Notes: generated from the sequence alone by a model not told the origin. DNA of 64,000 nt from Gammaproteobacteria bacterium (GCA_041395725.1 JAWKZW010000001.1:434001-498000), one strand, 5' to 3'; positions 35,590 through 44,523 are shown, counted from the first letter of the stretch. Numbers and translations: made by a program.

Positions 35590-36079
35590 CATTCTTATCA
35601 GAGTAGTTATGGTCGTTTCACTGCTACTTGCCTTACTTTCAATAAGCGCATGCGGAAATAGTAGTGAAGCGAAGGATCTGCTACAAAAAACACTAAAACC
35701 TTTCCTCACGGAGATGACGTCAAACAATGTAAGAATTTTGACATATTGTCCAGACAACTTATGTCTGGCGTTTGAGGTTCCAACAAGTCTTGACACAAAC
35801 ATTCTCTATAAATTTGCTCTTGCCTATTTTTATTTTAAAGCCGATTTTCCCGAATTCAGAGAGTACGACGTTAGACTGCCAAATGGAGCCAACCCAAGAG
35901 AAGCTTTCGAGGGATTGGCATTAAAAATCATTCAAGATAGTTCATTTACATCGTGCGACTCGAAAAGCGAAGCAGGCAAACATCTTTGTGCACTACGGAT
36001 ACTGCAAGAAAAACATGGTATTGAGGTATTCTTTACTCGAACGGACGAAGGCCATTTTATAAAGGAAAAATTGGAATGA
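35561..36079 (+). CDS. Lipoprotein, candidate immunity protein for the Rhs-M15 toxin
   Basis: 172 residues from ATG 35561, preceded by GAGAGGTG and overlapping the toxin end by 29 nt. The N-terminus has a hydrophobic run and lipobox (VVSLLLALLSISAC-G), so the mature protein is lipid-anchored and faces the periplasm, the compartment where a peptidoglycan peptidase would act. The body shows ILTYCPDNLCLAFEVP and CDSKSEAGKHLCALRIL, with four Cys that may form two disulfides. No family recognised. Tight coupling to the toxin and the matching compartment make immunity the leading hypothesis. Confidence 0.72.
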   Translation: MVLDRYQCHNILIRVVMVVSLLLALLSISACGNSSEAKDLLQKTLKPFLTEMTSNNVRILTYCPDNLCLAFEVPTSLDTNILYKFALAYFYFKADFPEFREYDVRLPNGANPREAFEGLALKIIQDSSFTSCDSKSEAGKHLCALRILQEKHGIEVFFTRTDEGHFIKEKLE

Positions 36080-36120
36080 AAGAGTTTTAGACTTTCGCTG
36101 TCGAAAAAAGGGGTTAGCAT

Positions 36121-36855
36121 TTGTATTCATTAAAACCAGATTGCATTAGTTCGCCATACATTTTTAAATTGAAAACTTCTTTTTGGTATTCAATTTTTCT
36201 AGCCACGATCTCTAGCAGTGCTTTATGCGAAGAAAGGAATAACAACCTTGTTTCTTCCATTTTTTTGGAGTACCAACCAGACTACTCTTATAGAGGAGTC
36301 GTTCTTGAAAATTTAGATAGCGTTGATTATGGTATTGAGATTTCTCATCTAGGACTTTCTGCGGGAATTGAAGAAGTTGATCTAGACGACGTCGACAATT
36401 TTACCGCTTATTTCCTTTCCTACTCCTATAATTTTAATGTCCTAAATATTTCGGTCGGTTTTCAGAATAATGATCCGATTCTTAAAAGCAAAGAAATATT
36501 TATTGAAGCAATTTCTCAGGTAAATGAAACTTTGGAAGCTAAGGTTTCTTATTTTCATCGTATCGACCATGACAGCTCTGACTACATAGAATTCCAGTTA
36601 TCAAGGCCATGGGTTTCGAGAGCGGGCCAATGGATGGCAAAGCCATATGCCTTGATCTCGGCTGGAGACTACTATTCCGACGGTTTTTCTTTTAATCACT
36701 TCGAAGTTGGTAGCGATATTACATATCGGCTCACCGCACATTTGTATTTGAGCGCATACGGTGCTGTAGTATTACCACTGGAAAGTGTTAAGGATGCAGG
36801 TTTCGAATCTGATATTAAGGTAAGTGGTGGACTAGTTCTCAGATATACGTTCTAG
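36121..36855 (+). CDS. Predicted outer-membrane beta-barrel protein
   Basis: 244 residues from TTG 36121, which has AAGGGG at good spacing; TTG 36169 would begin directly at the signal peptide KTSFWYSIFLATISSSALC. The mature part is rich in alternating aromatic strands (NFTAYFLSYSYNFNVLNISVGFQ, AKVSYFHRIDHDSSDYIEFQL) and ends LVLRYTF, with the terminal Phe of the barrel-assembly signal. No family recognised. It shares the AT-rich composition and strand of the toxin and lipoprotein and ends just before the attP repeats, so it may belong to the toxin locus, for example in export or display. Confidence 0.7.
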   Translation: MYSLKPDCISSPYIFKLKTSFWYSIFLATISSSALCEERNNNLVSSIFLEYQPDYSYRGVVLENLDSVDYGIEISHLGLSAGIEEVDLDDVDNFTAYFLSYSYNFNVLNISVGFQNNDPILKSKEIFIEAISQVNETLEAKVSYFHRIDHDSSDYIEFQLSRPWVSRAGQWMAKPYALISAGDYYSDGFSFNHFEVGSDITYRLTAHLYLSAYGAVVLPLESVKDAGFESDIKVSGGLVLRYTF

Positions 36856-36965
36856 TCTATTGCGCCGCTCAATACCATTGGCTACGCGGAACGTAGGTGG
36901 AACGCAAATCCGATAAAGCCCACTATGCTATTGATACTAATAGGGTTTTTAATCTTTTCCAGGAA

Positions 36966-36989
36966 GTTCAAGTCCTCTCCTGGGCACCA
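36966..36989 (+). other. tRNA 3'-end fragment (att core)
   Basis: Contains T-loop TTCAAGT, then acceptor CCTGGGC, A73 and CCA. The sequence 5' of it does not fold as a tRNA: no D-arm, anticodon arm or complete T-stem partner, so it is only the 3' segment kept by the element to restore the host tRNA gene on integration. Confidence 0.75.
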
Positions 36990-37018
36990 TTTTGAAAAAC
37001 GTCGAAAGACCACGAGAG

Positions 37019-37053
37019 ACCATTTAAGATGCTGATTCTTAAATGGTTTTTTT
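37019..37053 (+). terminator. Intrinsic terminator beside the att core
   Basis: Arms ACCATTTAAGA (37019-37029) and TCTTAAATGGT (37037-37047) form an 11-bp stem around TGCTGAT, followed by a run of T. It stands 30 nt after the tRNA CCA and would end transcripts of the tRNA restored at this junction, or insulate the element from rightward transcription. Confidence 0.85.
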
Positions 37054-37210
37054 GTTTATAGCGTCTCGACCGCTTGTCTCTCATCGTCTCAAATTGTCCC
37101 TTCTGTGGAACGCCAGTGGAACGTGAGTGGAACGCAGAGTTGGAAATTCAGCGTCCGTTTCGGACTCTCACACCGTCGTTCTGTTAGCCTTTCCACCTCT
37201 TTCTGCATCA

Positions 37211-38425
37211 TCATAATCTGCGCGCCAGGGACTGACTGACGAACGCGTTCCCGGCGCCCTTCGTCCGGTCGAGCAGCGCGTGAATCTGATCTAACACATT
37301 ATCTATGTGGGATCTCTCGGCAGCAGCCTGCGCCAGGTCAAAGGCATCGATCACATCGATGGTGGTCACCTCGTAACCCCAACCTTCGTTCAACCAGCGA
37401 AGCGCGGCCATTGCCGCACCGAGAGCGAACGCGGGCTCCGATTCAATAAAATCTCTCGCTGCCCGGGTCAGCGTCTTGGGCTCACATGGGCTTTGATTGG
37501 CAAGCTGCAACGCGAAGTCATAGAGCTTCAACTCCTTGGCCGTCGCAAACCACTTGCCCTCTTCCCCTGGCGTGGTCTTGATGAGATCCGCGAGAATGTC
37601 TTCTGGCGCCACCATGGGATAGCGTTTTGCCACGGCACAAAACTGCGCGAGATACGAATTGCCCTGGGCTGCCCTCAGCCCATAGCGCCGATAGGCCTCG
37701 TCGTGGAGACCCGAGGAAATCAGGATCTCTTCGCAGGCATGGTCAATGGCCGAATCCGGTTGGTTGAGCCCTCTGGAGGCCTCGGCGAATTTCAGGGCTT
37801 CTGACTTCCTGCCCATGGCCAGTAACGCCTCAACACCGTAGCGGCGGTAATGCCAGAAAGGTTTGCGATCCAGCGCCAATAGATCGAGCAGCTCCTGGTA
37901 ACGCCCCGCCGACAACAGACAGGACAGGCAGGCTGTTGTGCCGTGAAAATAGTTGCCGGGGTTCGGGTCGATCCAACATGCCCTCAGTGTCGGCATCAAT
38001 TCCTCTACCCACTGATTGGCCGTTTCCACCGAACTGCATAACTCTCCCCAGCGATCGCCCACCGGCCCCAGATAGTCGACACCGTCGTCCTCCATCGCCT
38101 GCCACAGGCGCTCGAGCCATTTGTCACGAGTTTTGGCATCGGCCGGGGCTTTGATGATCAGCGGAATCAGGTCATCCAGTGTTTTGTTTACCGCGGAACC
38201 CAGGGCGCCGCTGGAACTGTCGACATACTCCAGCGCCGGCCAGAGCTTTTCCATCAGGCGAACAGCGCCGTCGGCGCCAACGACAGGTTCTTTCTTTGCG
38301 ACTTTCTTTATCTCGGAAACGGCTTCACGTAGTCGCTGACAAGCCAGGCGCGAAGATTTCCAACCATAACCGCCTGCACGAAACCGGGCGGGGAAGATCC
38401 ATTTATGCCGCATTTCAATTGCCAT
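37211..38425 (-). CDS. Uncharacterised alpha-helical repeat protein beside attP
   Basis: 404 residues, no signal peptide, almost all helix, with repeated helical-hairpin units (AGRYQELLDLLALDRKPFWHYRRYGVEALLAMGRKSEALKF without interruption in spirit of TPR). Notable words: DGVDYLGPVGDRWGELC and RACWIDPNPGNYFHGTTACLSCLL. It may belong to the DUF6880-like group of solenoid proteins, but I am not certain. It is the first gene on the right side of attP, transcribed toward it, and base composition matches the backbone rather than the AT-rich Rhs cluster. Possible roles range from defence scaffold to regulator; nothing in the sequence decides. Confidence 0.7.
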   Translation of the reverse strand: MAIEMRHKWIFPARFRAGGYGWKSSRLACQRLREAVSEIKKVAKKEPVVGADGAVRLMEKLWPALEYVDSSSGALGSAVNKTLDDLIPLIIKAPADAKTRDKWLERLWQAMEDDGVDYLGPVGDRWGELCSSVETANQWVEELMPTLRACWIDPNPGNYFHGTTACLSCLLSAGRYQELLDLLALDRKPFWHYRRYGVEALLAMGRKSEALKFAEASRGLNQPDSAIDHACEEILISSGLHDEAYRRYGLRAAQGNSYLAQFCAVAKRYPMVAPEDILADLIKTTPGEEGKWFATAKELKLYDFALQLANQSPCEPKTLTRAARDFIESEPAFALGAAMAALRWLNEGWGYEVTTIDVIDAFDLAQAAAERSHIDNVLDQIHALLDRTKGAGNAFVSQSLARRL

Positions 38426-38619
38426 CAGAGAAACCCCTGATTGATTTCTCTACAATTCGTGGACATCAGCGGAACCGGTCAGCATAGCGGTAGGAACTTG
38501 ATACTGTGCTGCACAAAATACCCTTTATGGCCAAGGCACTCCAACGATCTGCTCAAGTATGCCTTCTTTGGTCGCCATATTAATAATGCATTATTCGCCT
38601 ATGCGAAAAACAAAAACGG

Positions 38620-40317
38620 TTATATGCGGAACAGCTTATCGTCTTGTGAAAGTGAAACAATTGTGTATCGATCAATATCGATATCCATCGGGAGTTTATC
38701 TCTCAGTACCGACATAACGTATTGACAATCGAGCTCCGAAACAACCTCCGTCATGAGACTGGAAATCTGATTGTCATGTACGTTCTCAATCTGGTCTTGG
38801 AGAATAAAGTGAAGGCAATCTATGCTCGCCTGATCAGCATATTGTATATACGCCAAATCAAATGCCGCCATTTGACCTTTCTTTTTTCCCGTTCCCAGAT
38901 TCCCGCTAATACTGCTTATGTTAAGCTGGTAGCCTCTTTCTGTCTTATCTGGCGATAGAACAAACTGTTCGCCATAAAGCCTTGACGAGATATTTGAAAA
39001 ATACTTGTTAAACTCGGAAACGCGCTCCTGCAACGTTTCATCAAGCGATGATATACCCTTGTCAATCTCTTCGATTTCCTTCTCTATGGAGTCAGTCGTT
39101 TCCAGAGTGCTTTCCCATAAGCGTTTTTGTTCGAGCAAACTACCCTGCCTTGCTGAAAGCTGGGACAACTCGTCAAGAATGGATTGGAAACTTTCTTTTG
39201 CACCCGTAGATTTGAGAACCGAAGCAAGCCGCTCCTCTTCATCAAGGAGCGCGCCAATAGATGATTGCAATTCGTTTATTGTCGAATCAAGCTGCGGCAA
39301 TTCATTTGATATGAATCGTCTCTTTTCTTGAACCATCGCGTTGTGAAACGACATCGTGTCTTCAAATGTCTTTTGAAGCTTTGGAATTAATACTTTCGCC
39401 TCATCATAAAGCGCGCGTATCTTTTCTACGTCAATATTCGATACTTCCAAGGCCAGTTCATCGATGCTTTCCCTAATAAGCTCCCTTCTCAATTCCAGTC
39501 TGGCGAGCCTGGTTGACAGCTTATTGAGGTCTGCCTTGACCTGGTTGAAGTTGGCTATATCAACCTCGTAATTCTCGTTGACAACAAACGTTTCCTTACG
39601 TTGATTCACATCCTGGATCAATCGATTTACCACAATTAAAGATTGGTTGACTGAAGACAGGGTTCCTTCGGCCTTTAGCCGCTTCTGCAACGTGTCCTCA
39701 ATCTTTCGTCTAGTAACAAGCTTCTGCTTTCTTTCGGAAACATCCAGATCAATCCCGAACCAGAATAAATAAAGCGCTTCGTATTCCTGATCGGTGGTAG
39801 TGGCATGGAGAACCTTTACTGTGTTCTGCAAACGGTTCTTCTCATCTCGGATATTTTTTGAAATTATCTGCCTGAAAGTAGGTTTGTCTGTCTTTGAGTG
39901 AAAAATGAGCTGTTTCAGCTTTCGGGTAAATTCTTTGTCCGTATACTTCTCTCCGTCAATCTCCTGAATCTTATTGCCGTACTTCAAAAAATTTCTGCGT
40001 ATCGCGATTTCAGGGCTTTCATTGTCATCCAGGTCTTTCTTCAATATCAGCGTAATGATGATATTATTCTTTGTTAGAAAATCTTCTATTTCGGTATTCG
40101 TCTTGCTTTTAAACTCCGGGTCCTGGTAAATGTTTTTACCGTTACCACCAAAGCAATAATCTACTAATCGAAGAACAGTCGATTTACCTACGTTATTCCC
40201 GGACTCCTTCTTATCCTCTGTCTTTGTTTCGTCGACAATCAAATTTATTCCCTTATGAAAAGGAATATCTCGAATTATTGTCTCGTCTTTTTGTATGAGT
40301 AGCTTTTTTAAAAACAT
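38620..40317 (-). CDS. ABC-3C system ATPase (DUF2326, SMC-like)
   Basis: 565 residues. N-terminal ATPase half with Walker A GNNVGKST at 40-47 after FHKGINLIVDE; long coiled coil about 190-440 (QKLVTRRKIEDTLQKRLKAEG, NELQSSIGALLDEEERLASVL); C-terminal half with SISGNLGTGKKKGQMAAFDLAYI as signature/Walker B region. This is the DUF2326 ABC ATPase of predicted ABC-three-component conflict systems, acting on DNA or nucleoprotein and gating an effector. It overlaps the middle-component gene by 10 nt. AT-rich. The 194-nt gap to the next gene on the left holds no gene. Confidence 0.85.
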   Translation of the reverse strand: MFLKKLLIQKDETIIRDIPFHKGINLIVDETKTEDKKESGNNVGKSTVLRLVDYCFGGNGKNIYQDPEFKSKTNTEIEDFLTKNNIIITLILKKDLDDNESPEIAIRRNFLKYGNKIQEIDGEKYTDKEFTRKLKQLIFHSKTDKPTFRQIISKNIRDEKNRLQNTVKVLHATTTDQEYEALYLFWFGIDLDVSERKQKLVTRRKIEDTLQKRLKAEGTLSSVNQSLIVVNRLIQDVNQRKETFVVNENYEVDIANFNQVKADLNKLSTRLARLELRRELIRESIDELALEVSNIDVEKIRALYDEAKVLIPKLQKTFEDTMSFHNAMVQEKRRFISNELPQLDSTINELQSSIGALLDEEERLASVLKSTGAKESFQSILDELSQLSARQGSLLEQKRLWESTLETTDSIEKEIEEIDKGISSLDETLQERVSEFNKYFSNISSRLYGEQFVLSPDKTERGYQLNISSISGNLGTGKKKGQMAAFDLAYIQYADQASIDCLHFILQDQIENVHDNQISSLMTEVVSELDCQYVMSVLRDKLPMDIDIDRYTIVSLSQDDKLFRI

Positions 40318-40538
40318 TTGCTAACTACCCCTTCTTCAAGTTTTATCGCACCCAGGAGAAACAACCAATCCAAGGTCAGAAAAAATATCTCGGAAGAAAT
40401 ATTTTCCTCCTTGCGCAGTCCTTCATAGATCGACAGGTAGTCAACAGATTGTCCGGGATCATCCATTAATTTTTCTATGATTAGCGACCCTATGTAGTAT
40501 ATTTTTCTGTCAGGTCGTACGTCCTTATTCAAGATCAT
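40308..40538 (-). CDS. ABC-3C middle component
   Basis: 76 residues: MILNKDVRPDRKIYYIGSLIIEKL then DYLSIYEGLRKEENISSEIFFLTLDWLFLLGAI, the winged-helix-like pattern of ABC-3C middle components of the small class. It links the ABC ATPase with the effector protein. Both ends overlap their neighbours (4 nt upstream, 10 nt downstream), typical for these triplets. Confidence 0.8.
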   Translation of the reverse strand: MILNKDVRPDRKIYYIGSLIIEKLMDDPGQSVDYLSIYEGLRKEENISSEIFFLTLDWLFLLGAIKLEEGVVSKCF

Positions 40539-41350
40539 TGTGCTAACGGCTCCTCTAGTATCTTGCAGCGCATGAACGCATCAACCATGACAACAGAAAT
40601 ACCGAAAGAAATGTCTTCGTCGCAGTTGCCATAAGCTAGGCCGTCGGTGTTTATCAATATATCCTCAATATCTTCGATAATGTTGTCGGCGTTGTCCTTG
40701 ATTGACTCAATTTCATTATCCGAACTACTGACATAGTTGCCCTTTACTTTTAAATAGATTCGGCGAATATTTCTAAGGAGCCTGTCTTTCTTGAATGATC
40801 CGTGAGACTCCAGCTCGTCATATAACGAAGAAATCTGGTTATAGTAAACCTTGTATTCATCAATGAGAGGCCTATTTCTAACGACCGCGTTGTATTCAAT
40901 CTTCTTGTCGATTTGATATGGCGAGGTGCTTTCCTCTTCCTCATTACCGCCCTCAAAATTTCCATCAGCAATAGCGTCGATTGCCAGTTTGAGAAGGGGC
41001 TTTTTGGCCTGTATTCGTTGGGTTATCTTACTGTGGTGATTCGCCTTCCATTCCTGTAAAAGATCGACCGAATACAGCGCTTCGTTTTCTATGTTGTCAA
41101 TTATCGTATGACACTCGTCGCAAAGAAGAATCAGGTTGTTAAAATGGCGGCGCTCATCATCTGACATCTGCGGATTGTAACGAGGCCCATCAGAACTGGC
41201 CGCCTCAATGTGACATATCTTGCTAATAATGCTCACTCCATCTTTGGCAACAAGCGCCTTCTCGCAGTCTGGAGCAGAACATTTGTTACCCGACAACGTA
41301 TCTAATCTACGGACTGTAGAAGGCTTATACTGTCTTGCTTTGTTCGTCAT
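40535..41350 (-). CDS. ABC-3C effector with HNH nuclease domain
   Basis: 271 residues. Residues 1-90 are an HNH endonuclease: C24 and C29, H47 in SKICHIEAAS, RRHFNNLILLCDECH with C77, C80 and H81. Residues about 150-271 form a helical C-terminal domain (DEYKVYYNQISSLYDELESH, IRRIYLKVKGNYVSSSDNEI) that in this system class binds the other components. The nuclease presumably cuts invading or host DNA upon ATPase activation. It is the first gene of the triplet; about 190 nt separate it from hsdR and should contain the promoter. Confidence 0.85.
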   Translation of the reverse strand: MTNKARQYKPSTVRRLDTLSGNKCSAPDCEKALVAKDGVSIISKICHIEAASSDGPRYNPQMSDDERRHFNNLILLCDECHTIIDNIENEALYSVDLLQEWKANHHSKITQRIQAKKPLLKLAIDAIADGNFEGGNEEEESTSPYQIDKKIEYNAVVRNRPLIDEYKVYYNQISSLYDELESHGSFKKDRLLRNIRRIYLKVKGNYVSSSDNEIESIKDNADNIIEDIEDILINTDGLAYGNCDEDISFGISVVMVDAFMRCKILEEPLAQ

Positions 41351-41541
41351 CGATTGGACCGCTCAATTACTATTCTCTTAATTGGGTGCAATGGACTGAA
41401 AGTGCTCATGCCAAATCCTCCAAAAACTCGGATGGGACATCGCCGCTTGTCACGAGCAGCCTGTCTCTCGCCAGTTATTTGGGTTCAGAGTAAAAAACTC
41501 AAACCTCCAACGCCAGCCCCACACACGCCCCCTACTCCCAC

Positions 41542-44523
41542 TCAGTAGTACTGCCGGATATATCCGAATGCCTTGTCAAACAGGTCCTGATCCTTGATCT
41601 TGTATTTGACGTAGATCACCTTGCGCAGCGCTTTCTGCACTTCACGTTCTCCGGCCTTGGTGTCCTGCCAACCCGGAAAGCGAACCAGGCGTACAATCTC
41701 ATCGATGTCGGCCACAATCCGCTCGACCACGACCGGCGTCTTGCCGCTCTTCACCTCAACGAACAGTTCGGTCAGCGCCGCTTTGGCCTTGGCCTGTTCA
41801 TCAACGGGGTCCACCCGCTTCTCGGCCTGAACGACCTCCTTGGCCAGGATAAGCAGTTCCTTGAGGAAATCGATGCTGTGTAGCAGCCCCTGCTCATGCC
41901 GCTCTTTCAACTTTTCGAGACGCTCGCCCAGGGCGACGAACTTCGGGTTATCCTTGTGCTTGCGCAATCGGGCGATAATCTTGATCTCGATCTCTTTGGA
42001 TTTCTTGTCCGGGTCCTTGGCATCGAGTAATCCCTCAAGCACTTCGGCATCCATCACAAGGGTGTCTAAATCGTCCCGTACCGTTTCCAGGTGGACATTT
42101 TCGTGGACCAGTTCGATGGTCTTTGCCCCAAGCGTATGCCAGAGCAGTTTGCCGTTACCGCTCGGCGGTTTCACCGATTCATAGATCTGGGTCAGCCATT
42201 TGTATTCGGTTTGGTAAGACCCCAGGCAGGGGTGTGGAGACAACGCTTCCCAGAGACGGGAGAGCACCGAGTATTCCGCCGCAAACTTATCCCGGGTCTC
42301 GTTATCCGGCAGACAATCCTGCGCCGCGATCAGTCCCTCGTAGCCGCCGACGGTGCGGTCCACCCCGGGGAAGAACGCCAGGCATCTCGCCACCACGCCG
42401 GGCAGCTCTTTCTTGAGGTCATCCAGGTTGGTGATGACCTTCTGCACCGCCTTCTCATCGAAATCGAGGGCGGTGGCCACGTCATCGAAGATGCCGAGGT
42501 AATCCACGATCAAGCCATGGGTCTTGCCGGGGTAGACACGGTTGGTGCGGCAGATGGCCTGCAGCAGGTTGTGATCCTTCATCGGCTTGTCGAGGTACAT
42601 CACCTGCAGAATCGGCGCATCGAAACCGGTCAGCAGCTTGGAAGTGACGATCAGGAATTTGAGCGGGTCGTTCGGATCGCGGAACCGGTCGAGGAGCTTT
42701 TCCTCCTCGTCCTTGGCCAGCTTCCATTCCGCGTAATCATCGGACTTTCCACCCTGGGTGTGCATGACGATGGCGCTGGCCTCCGGACCGACCAACTCGT
42801 CCATGGCCTTCTTGTAGAGCACGCAGCATTCACGGTCGAAGGTCACCACCTGGGCCTTGAAGCCGTTCGGCTCCACCTTTTCCTGGAAGTGCGTGACGAT
42901 GTGCTGGCAGATGGCGTTCACCCGCGCCGGGGCCTTGATCAGCACCGCCATTTTGGCGGCCCGCTTGGCCAGGTCGTCGCGATCCAGCTCGCTCAGCTCA
43001 TCGGTCATCTGAGAGTAGGCTTCGTCGATGGCGTCCTTGTTGATGTGCAGCTTCACGTCCACCGCCTCGAAGTGCAGCGGCAGCGTGGCCTTGTCCCGGA
43101 TCGAATCCTGGAACGAGTAGCGGCTCATGTAGCCCTGCACGTCTTCATCCGCGCCGAAGGCCCAGAATGTGTTGCGGTCCCGCTTGTTGATCGGTGTGCC
43201 GGTCAGGCCAAACAGGAATGCATTGGGTAGCGCATCGCGCATCTGGCGACCGAGATCACCCTCCTGGGTACGGTGCGCCTCGTCCACCATCACGATGATG
43301 TTCGGGCGCTCGTTCAGGCGGCCACCCGCCTCGCCGAACTTATGAATGGTGGTGATAATGATCTTTCGGGTATCGGCTGCCAGCAGGCTTTGCAACTCCT
43401 GCCGGGTAGCAGCCCCGATCATGTTGGGAATATCGGCAGCGTTGAAGGTGGCGGTGATCTGGGTATCCAGATCGATGCGGTCCACCACGATCATCACCGT
43501 AGGATTACCGAGATTGCGATGCATCCGTAGTTTCTGGGCCGCGAACACCATCAACAATGACTTTCCCGAGCCCTGGAAGTGCCAGATCAGACCTTTCTTG
43601 GGATAGCCCTTCACCACGCGGGCCACCATCAGGTTGGCGGCCTCGTATTGTTGATAGCGGCAGATAATTTTGATGCGCCGGTGTTTCTTGTCGGTGGCAA
43701 ACAGGGTGAAGTTCTGCAGGATGTCCAGCACCACATGGGGGCGCAGCATGGAGCGGATGGTACGCTGCACGTCCACAAGCGTTCCCTCGGCCTTGTTCTC
43801 GCCTTCGTGCCACGGCCCCCAGATATCAATAGGCATGCGCACCGAGCCATAGCGATAGCACTTGCCCTCGGTGGCAAAGGAGAGGACGTTGGGCACGAAC
43901 ATCTGCGGCACGCTCTGTTCGTAGCCGTTGTGGATATCGCTGGCCCCGTCCACCCAGGTCACCGCCGGGCGCACCGGCGTCTTGGCTTCGCCGATCACCA
44001 GCGGAATGCCATTGACCAGCATGATGATGTCGAAGCGGCGGCCGCCTTCCTTGACCGGATAGACCCACTGGTTGGTGACCAAGTAGTCGTTGTTGCTGAG
44101 ATTCTCGAAGTCGATCAGGCGCACCGGCGTATATTCGCCACGTTCGCCGAAGGGCATGGACTTCTCGCCCCGCAGCCATTCAGCGAAAAGTTCGTTGGCA
44201 CGCACGAGGCCTTCGCTCTGTACCGACAGAGGAATGGTTCGCAAACGGTAGAGCACCTCATCGGCGCGATCTGGCTGGGCCATGATTTCCGGGTTCAGGC
44301 GAATGAGGGCCTCGCGCACCATCGACTCCACCAGCACGTCAGCGTCCTGGCGGGGTAGCTCCTCGGCGGCCACAAAGCGCCATTTAAGACTTGAAATATG
44401 AAGGGTGAGGTGTGAATCGAGATGATCAGCTTGCGGCTTGGCAACACACCACTGGTTATCCTTGTCAGACAATGTGTCAAGAACGAGTTGTTCAATCGTA
44501 TTTTCCTCATTGAAGTAGGTCAT
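41542..44523 (-). CDS. hsdR: Type I restriction enzyme R subunit
   Basis: 993 residues. N-terminal PD-(D/E)XK nuclease: RFDIIMLVNGIPLVIGEAKTP. Helicase motifs: Walker A-like FQGSGKSL, DEAHRTQEGDLG, LTGTPINK, FLIVTSKLLTGFDAP, AICRTNRVYPGKTHGLIVDYLG. It is the translocating and cleaving subunit of a type I enzyme. Its start MTYFNEENTIEQLVLDTL resembles the 47-residue vestige at 47095-47238, so the locus has had two hsdR starts. The ATG overlaps the helicase stop (4 nt). Backbone-like base composition. Confidence 0.95.
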   Translation of the reverse strand: MTYFNEENTIEQLVLDTLSDKDNQWCVAKPQADHLDSHLTLHISSLKWRFVAAEELPRQDADVLVESMVREALIRLNPEIMAQPDRADEVLYRLRTIPLSVQSEGLVRANELFAEWLRGEKSMPFGERGEYTPVRLIDFENLSNNDYLVTNQWVYPVKEGGRRFDIIMLVNGIPLVIGEAKTPVRPAVTWVDGASDIHNGYEQSVPQMFVPNVLSFATEGKCYRYGSVRMPIDIWGPWHEGENKAEGTLVDVQRTIRSMLRPHVVLDILQNFTLFATDKKHRRIKIICRYQQYEAANLMVARVVKGYPKKGLIWHFQGSGKSLLMVFAAQKLRMHRNLGNPTVMIVVDRIDLDTQITATFNAADIPNMIGAATRQELQSLLAADTRKIIITTIHKFGEAGGRLNERPNIIVMVDEAHRTQEGDLGRQMRDALPNAFLFGLTGTPINKRDRNTFWAFGADEDVQGYMSRYSFQDSIRDKATLPLHFEAVDVKLHINKDAIDEAYSQMTDELSELDRDDLAKRAAKMAVLIKAPARVNAICQHIVTHFQEKVEPNGFKAQVVTFDRECCVLYKKAMDELVGPEASAIVMHTQGGKSDDYAEWKLAKDEEEKLLDRFRDPNDPLKFLIVTSKLLTGFDAPILQVMYLDKPMKDHNLLQAICRTNRVYPGKTHGLIVDYLGIFDDVATALDFDEKAVQKVITNLDDLKKELPGVVARCLAFFPGVDRTVGGYEGLIAAQDCLPDNETRDKFAAEYSVLSRLWEALSPHPCLGSYQTEYKWLTQIYESVKPPSGNGKLLWHTLGAKTIELVHENVHLETVRDDLDTLVMDAEVLEGLLDAKDPDKKSKEIEIKIIARLRKHKDNPKFVALGERLEKLKERHEQGLLHSIDFLKELLILAKEVVQAEKRVDPVDEQAKAKAALTELFVEVKSGKTPVVVERIVADIDEIVRLVRFPGWQDTKAGEREVQKALRKVIYVKYKIKDQDLFDKAFGYIRQYY

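Larger units (their letters stand above)
36886..37134. other. Probable attP: tRNA 3' end flanked by phased integrase-arm repeats
   Basis: Core at 36966-36989 reads TTCAAGTC ... CCTGGGCACCA, the T-loop, acceptor strand and CCA of a tRNA (probably Leu by acceptor and T-loop), without the rest of the tRNA. On the left GCGGAACG (36886) and GTGGAACG (36897) start exactly 11 bp apart; on the right three GTGGAACG copies start at 37105, 37116 and 37127, also 11 bp apart and in the same orientation. One-turn phasing and symmetric flanking are typical of arm-type integrase sites. Having arms on both sides means the joined (circular or tandem) form. Confidence 0.72.

Noticed and set aside
36918..36989. 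Possible complete tRNA ending at the CCA
   Set aside because: A 72-nt stretch begins GCCCA and ends TGGGC-A-CCA, but D-arm, anticodon stem and part of the T-stem cannot be formed, so only the 3' end is present.
42091..43230. Long plus-strand frame of 379 codons
   Set aside because: It is the antisense of hsdR, rich in His, Gly and Arg as expected of a mirror frame in GC-rich coding DNA.
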